Positions 5,106-8,033 of a stretch of DNA of 8,033 nucleotides are shown piece after piece. Origin of the DNA: an uncultured Clostridium sp. GTDB lineage: Bacteria > Bacillota > Clostridia > TANB77 > CAG-508. The stretch lies in NCBI GenBank assembly GCA_945937855.1, contig CAMEUC010000053.1, positions 1 to 8,033 on the forward strand, read 5' to 3'. The notes beneath the pieces were generated by a model. That model had not been told where the DNA came from and made no database searches. It worked only from the letters and a program-made list of their open reading frames with translations. A program made the translations under genes and the position numbers. The stretch's first letter is position 1, and every line of letters starts with the position of its first letter.

Positions 5106-6419
5106 ATGGCAAACAAAAAAACAGGTAATGGCATAAGATGTTCTTTTTGTGGCAAACCACAAGAAATGGTTAAAAGAATAATTGCAGGGCCAAATGTATT
5201 TATTTGTGATGAATGTATTAATGTATGTAACAATATTATGGAAGATGAGATATATGAAGATGAAAAAGGTTATATAGATGTTAAATCTGAAAAAATACCT
5301 ACACCAGCGGAAATAAAAGCAATATTAGATGAATATGTTATAGGTCAAGAAGAAGCTAAAAGAACTTTATCAGTTGCAGTATATAATCATTATAAAAGAA
5401 TAAACTGCAAAGAAATTATAGATGAAGTAGAAATTCAAAAAAGTAATGTTTTATTATTAGGGCCAACAGGTTCTGGGAAAACACTTCTAGCACAGACATT
5501 GGCTAGAATCTTAAATGTTCCATTTGCAATAGCAGATGCAACAACACTTACAGAAGCAGGATATGTTGGGGAAGATGTTGAAAATATTCTATTAAAATTA
5601 ATACAATCAGCAGAATATGATATAGAAAAAGCACAAAAAGGTATTGTATATATAGATGAAATAGATAAAATATCTAGAAAATCTGAAAATCCTTCGATAA
5701 CAAGAGATGTGAGTGGAGAAGGTGTGCAACAAGCATTATTAAAAATAATAGAAGGAACAGTAGCATCTGTACCGCCACAAGGGGGAAGAAAGCATCCACA
5801 TCAAGAATTAATACAAATTGATACAACTAATATATTATTTATATGTGGTGGTGCATTTGAAGGACTAGAGAAAATAATAAAAGATAGAACTGGAAAAAAA
5901 TCAATGGGATTTAATGCCCAAATTGAAAGCAAAAAAGAGCAACACACATATGAAGTTTTTAAGGATTTATTACCACAAGACTTATTAAAATTTGGTTTAA
6001 TACCAGAATTTGTAGGAAGACTTCCAATTATAGCAACTCTTCAAGAATTAGATAAAGAGGCATTAATAGAGATAGTTACAAAACCAAAAAATGCCTTGGT
6101 AAAGCAATATAAAAAATTGCTAGAATTAGATGGGGTAGAATTAGAATTTGAACAAGAGGCACTATATGCAATAGTAGAAAAAGCAATAGAAAGAAATACA
6201 GGTGCAAGAGGATTAAGGTCTATAATAGAAGACATAATGAGAGACATTATGTTTGATATACCAACAAATCCCAAAATAGAAAAATGCACAATAACAAAAC
6301 AAACAGTAGAAAACAAAGAACCACCTAAATTAGTAATAAATGAAAACAAAAAACTAGAAGAACCAAAAAGGGAAATAAAAATAAAAAAGAAAAAAGCAGG
6401 AGAAAACAAAACCGCATAA
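5106..6419 (+). CDS. clpX: ClpX, AAA+ unfoldase subunit of the Clp protease
   Basis: This 437-residue protein matches ClpX domain by domain. The N-terminal C4 zinc domain has Cys12, Cys15, Cys34 and Cys37. Walker A is GPTGSGKT (119-126), pore loop 1 GYVG (152-155), Walker B VYIDEID (181-187), pore loop 2 RKH (228-230), the arginine finger Arg305 in EFVGRLP and sensor 2 GAR with Arg368. It recognises tagged or damaged proteins, unfolds them with ATP and feeds them to ClpP. The ClpP-docking loop reads MGF (267-269) where most ClpXs have IGF, a conservative change. The C-terminus ends in a lysine-rich tail (about 413-437) somewhat longer than in Bacillus. AGGAG (5093-5097) precedes the ATG. It follows clpP by 163 bp, which holds repeat copy C; no independent promoter is convincing. 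Confidence 0.98.
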   Translation: MANKKTGNGIRCSFCGKPQEMVKRIIAGPNVFICDECINVCNNIMEDEIYEDEKGYIDVKSEKIPTPAEIKAILDEYVIGQEEAKRTLSVAVYNHYKRINCKEIIDEVEIQKSNVLLLGPTGSGKTLLAQTLARILNVPFAIADATTLTEAGYVGEDVENILLKLIQSAEYDIEKAQKGIVYIDEIDKISRKSENPSITRDVSGEGVQQALLKIIEGTVASVPPQGGRKHPHQELIQIDTTNILFICGGAFEGLEKIIKDRTGKKSMGFNAQIESKKEQHTYEVFKDLLPQDLLKFGLIPEFVGRLPIIATLQELDKEALIEIVTKPKNALVKQYKKLLELDGVELEFEQEALYAIVEKAIERNTGARGLRSIIEDIMRDIMFDIPTNPKIEKCTITKQTVENKEPPKLVINENKKLEEPKREIKIKKKKAGENKTA

Positions 6420-6439
6420 AAGATTAAGAATTATAAAAC

Positions 6440-6492
6440 GTAGGGGCGCATGATTGCCCCCAATCTGTAGTGGCAGGGTCCCACCCCTGCCC
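6440..6492. repeat. GC-rich double-hairpin intergenic repeat
   Basis: Two adjacent hairpins lie in the otherwise AT-rich gap after clpX. GGGGC (6443-6447) pairs with GCCCC (6456-6460), and GGCAGGG (6472-6478) pairs with CCCTGCC (6485-6491). The unusual composition continues to about 6540 (ACCCCGACGAGATTTGGCGG). The opening GTAGGGGCG resembles dispersed GC-rich repeats known in several Firmicutes; this is recalled, not searched. Neither hairpin is followed by a T-tract, so a simple terminator for clpX is not supported. It has no relation to the heptad-arm elements. Confidence 0.65.
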
Positions 6493-6561
6493 TCAATATA
6501 GGAAAAACAACCCCGACGAGATTTGGCGGACTTAAAGCCTGTAATAAATAAAGGAGAAAAA

Positions 6562-7401
6562 ATGACAGAAGCTATTCTAGATGCAATAATAGACAGCATA
6601 AAAATATTACCATTTTTATTTATAACATATTTATTAATGGAATACTTAGAACATAAAACAAGTGAAAAAACAAAAAAAATTATAAAAAAATCTGGAAGAT
6701 TAGGACCAGTAATAGGAGGACTACTAGGTGCTGTTCCACAATGTGGCTTCTCGGTATCTGCCACTAATCTTTATGCAGGTAGAGTAATAACACTTGGAAC
6801 ACTAATCGCAATATACTTATCAACATCAGACGAAATGCTACCAATACTTCTTTCAAGTGGTACAAATTGGAAACTAATATTAAACATTTTAGCTATCAAG
6901 ATTATAATCGGTATTATGGCAGGATTAGTAATAGACTTTATTTATAGGAAGACTAAAAAAAATGAAGAAGAACACAGCATACATAATTTATGCGAGCATG
7001 AACACTGCCATTGTGAAGAAGGAATAATAAAATCTTCAATAAAACACACGGTTCAAATATTCATATTTATTTTAGTAGTTTCATTAATACTAAATATGCT
7101 ATTATTTATAATTGGAGAAGAAAAATTATCAAACTTAATTTTAAATAAACCAATATTTGGTCCAATTTTAGCTGGAATAATAGGACTTATACCAAACTGT
7201 GCATCATCTGTAATACTAACAGAACTATTTGTAAGCAATGTAATAGGAATTGGCACATTAATAGGAGGGCTATTAGTAAATTCAGGGCTTGGAATAATAG
7301 TGTTATTTAAAGTGAATAAAAATTTAAAAGAAAATATAAAAATAGTTTCAATATTATATGCAATAGGAGTAATTGCAGGAATAGTAATTGAATTGATATA
7401 A
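6562..7401 (+). CDS. Polytopic heavy-metal exporter-like protein (ArsP_2 / 'putative manganese transporter' type)
   Basis: This 279-residue membrane protein has two related halves. Residues 48-85 (GPVIGGLLGAVPQCGF, then GTLIAIY) and 199-240 (GPILAGIIGLIPNCAS, then GTLIGGLL) share the pattern GP(V/I)xxGxxGxxPxC...GTLI, an internal duplication with one membrane-embedded Pro-x-Cys motif per half. A hydrophilic loop between them holds His138, His141, Cys144, His146, His148, Cys149, His150 and Cys151, a likely metal-binding cluster. This matches what I know of the ArsP_2 family (putative 10-TM heavy-metal exporter, often annotated as an arsenic or manganese transporter). The metal is not known. 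The start is ATG 6562 behind AAGGAG (6551-6556); an in-frame TTG at 6523 has no ribosome site and lies in GC-rich repeat-like sequence. Confidence 0.8.
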   Translation: MTEAILDAIIDSIKILPFLFITYLLMEYLEHKTSEKTKKIIKKSGRLGPVIGGLLGAVPQCGFSVSATNLYAGRVITLGTLIAIYLSTSDEMLPILLSSGTNWKLILNILAIKIIIGIMAGLVIDFIYRKTKKNEEEHSIHNLCEHEHCHCEEGIIKSSIKHTVQIFIFILVVSLILNMLLFIIGEEKLSNLILNKPIFGPILAGIIGLIPNCASSVILTELFVSNVIGIGTLIGGLLVNSGLGIIVLFKVNKNLKENIKIVSILYAIGVIAGIVIELI

Positions 7402-7476
7402 AAATGGAAATATGGAAGGTTTTTTTCCAAAATTTTTTGTAAAAAAGAACCTTTGATATTTCCATTTTAGTTTTTG
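7401..7476 (+). terminator. Strong intrinsic terminator after the exporter gene
   Basis: A long stem pairs AAAATGGAAATAT (7401-7413) with ATATTTCCATTTT (about 7456-7468) and continues with AAGGTT/AACCTT and TTTTTT/AAAAAA. The loop is about 15 nt. It is followed by TTTTAGTTTTTG. The stem starts on the last base of the stop codon. This marks the end of the exporter transcript. Confidence 0.85.
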
Positions 7477-7504
7477 TTCTATAAATAAATTACTTGAATA
7501 TAAT
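7474..7504 (+). promoter_or_regulatory. Possible promoter of the DUF3792-like gene
   Basis: A perfect TATAAT (7499-7504) lies 18 bp before the start codon, with TTGTTC (7474-7479) 19 nt upstream as a weak -35. Transcription would begin at about 7511, directly at the AGGTG ribosome site, leaving almost no leader. The preceding strong terminator argues that some promoter must lie here. Confidence 0.35.
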
Positions 7505-7521
7505 AATTTTAGGTGATATCT

Positions 7522-7920
7522 ATGGTAAAAATGAAAGAGATGCCTCAAGAAGGAGTAACAAGTAATTTAACAAGAATTATAAAAGGTAGCATAACAGCAA
7601 TTGTTTTGACAATAGTTTTATTATTAATATATTCATGTTTGCTTACATATACAAATATAAATGAGAAAACAATGCCAGCAGTTATAATTATAGTAACAGC
7701 TATAAGCATATTAGTAGGAAGCCTAATTGCTAGTAGTAATATAAAGAAAAACGGACTTACAAATGGAGCATTAGTAGGATTAGTATATATTGTTGCTATA
7801 TATCTACTATCCAGCATAATTGGTAAAAATTTTGCATTAAATATTTATTCTTTTGTCATGATTATTGCAAGTATAATTGCAGGAGCAATTGGGGGAATAA
7901 TAGGAGTTAATAGAAAATAA
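7522..7920 (+). CDS. TIGR04086/DUF3792-like four-helix membrane protein
   Basis: This 132-residue protein has four clear hydrophobic helices (about 22-42, 51-72, 80-100 and 107-128) and a short polar N-terminus with a KGS turn before helix 1. The later glycine-rich segment NGALVGLVYIVAIYLLSSI and the final AGAIGGIIGVN fit the TIGR04086/DUF3792 family of small clostridial and bacillar membrane proteins, whose function is unknown to me. ATG 7522 is chosen because AGGTG (7511-7515) lies six bases before it; the in-frame GTG at 7513 is part of that ribosome site. It stands alone between a terminator and repeat copy D. Confidence 0.75.
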   Translation: MVKMKEMPQEGVTSNLTRIIKGSITAIVLTIVLLLIYSCLLTYTNINEKTMPAVIIIVTAISILVGSLIASSNIKKNGLTNGALVGLVYIVAIYLLSSIIGKNFALNIYSFVMIIASIIAGAIGGIIGVNRK

Positions 7921-7931
7921 ATTGCAATTTT

Positions 7932-8026
7932 GAGGTGAGATGTGTGCGGTGTGAGGTGGGCAATTGTGGTATGGCTTCGTAGGATTTGCTTTATTTTCCA
8001 ACTTCACACATCCCACTTCACACTTC
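7932..8026. repeat. Heptad-arm palindromic element, copy D
   Basis: The left arm is four heptads (7932-7959: GAGGTGA, GATGTGT, GCGGTGT, GAGGTGG). The right arm is four inverted heptads (7999-8026: CAACTTC, ACACATC, CCACTTC, ACACTTC). The 39-nt core contains GGCTTCGTAGGATTT, closest to copy A. It begins 11 bp after the stop codon of the upstream membrane protein. Its right flank is cut by the window end. Confidence 0.85.
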
Positions 8027-8033
8027 TACAAAT

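Noticed and set aside
6443..6492. Intrinsic terminator of clpX
   Set aside because: The stems are good but neither is followed by a T-rich tract on the plus strand.
6523..6561. TTG start adding 13 residues to the exporter
   Set aside because: No ribosome site precedes it, the added residues lie in GC-rich repeat-like sequence, and ATG 6562 has a proper AAGGAG five bases upstream.
6420..6561. Manganese (yybP-ykoY) riboswitch upstream of the exporter
   Set aside because: The family's conserved loop sequences are not visible; the structure present is two simple GC-rich hairpins.
1738..8026. Heptad arrays considered as a CRISPR array
   Set aside because: The units are 7 nt, contiguous and inverted about a core, with no regular unique spacers and no cas genes.

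Overview
The window is AT-rich throughout, with purine-rich A/T-ending codons and strong GGAGG-type ribosome binding sites. Together with the tig-clpP-clpX order and a TIGR04086/DUF3792-type membrane protein, this points to a low-GC Firmicute, most likely a clostridium-like anaerobe. The genus cannot be told from the sequence.

Layout. Positions 1-52 hold the 5' part of a minus-strand tRNA-Leu(UAA), cut by the window edge, with a near-consensus promoter. A 50-bp nested palindrome follows, then a small minus-strand Cro/C1-type regulator (321-533). Divergent from it is an operon of two half-size TauE/SafE (TSUP) permease genes and a 41-residue membrane peptide (794-1721). The second permease gene carries a one-base frameshift near 1277. 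A minus-strand Cof-type HAD hydrolase (1846-2700) converges on this operon. Divergent from the hydrolase is the protein quality-control cluster: tig (trigger factor, 2883-4166), clpP (4343-4942) and clpX (5106-6419). Downstream are a polytopic membrane protein resembling the ArsP_2/'putative manganese transporter' family (6562-7401), closed by a strong hairpin terminator, and a four-helix DUF3792-like protein (7522-7920).

How the genes work together. Trigger factor meets nascent chains at the ribosome, and ClpX unfolds substrates into the ClpP chamber, so 2883-6419 is one proteostasis module. The exporter and the TSUP permeases are membrane transport functions next to it, with no proven link.

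Most unusual content. Four copies of one non-coding element sit in intergenic gaps, at about 1738-1824, 4228-4322, 4952-5049 and 7932-8026. In each, one arm is three or four contiguous 7-nt units (consensus GARGTGN) and the other arm is four inverted units. They flank a 38-42 nt core carrying CTTCGTA or CGTA. Arm and core lengths are nearly constant although the sequence varies. One copy lies in the opposite orientation. One creates a false upstream start for clpP, and another forms the tail-to-tail junction of two genes. A second, GC-rich hairpin family member lies between clpX and the exporter.
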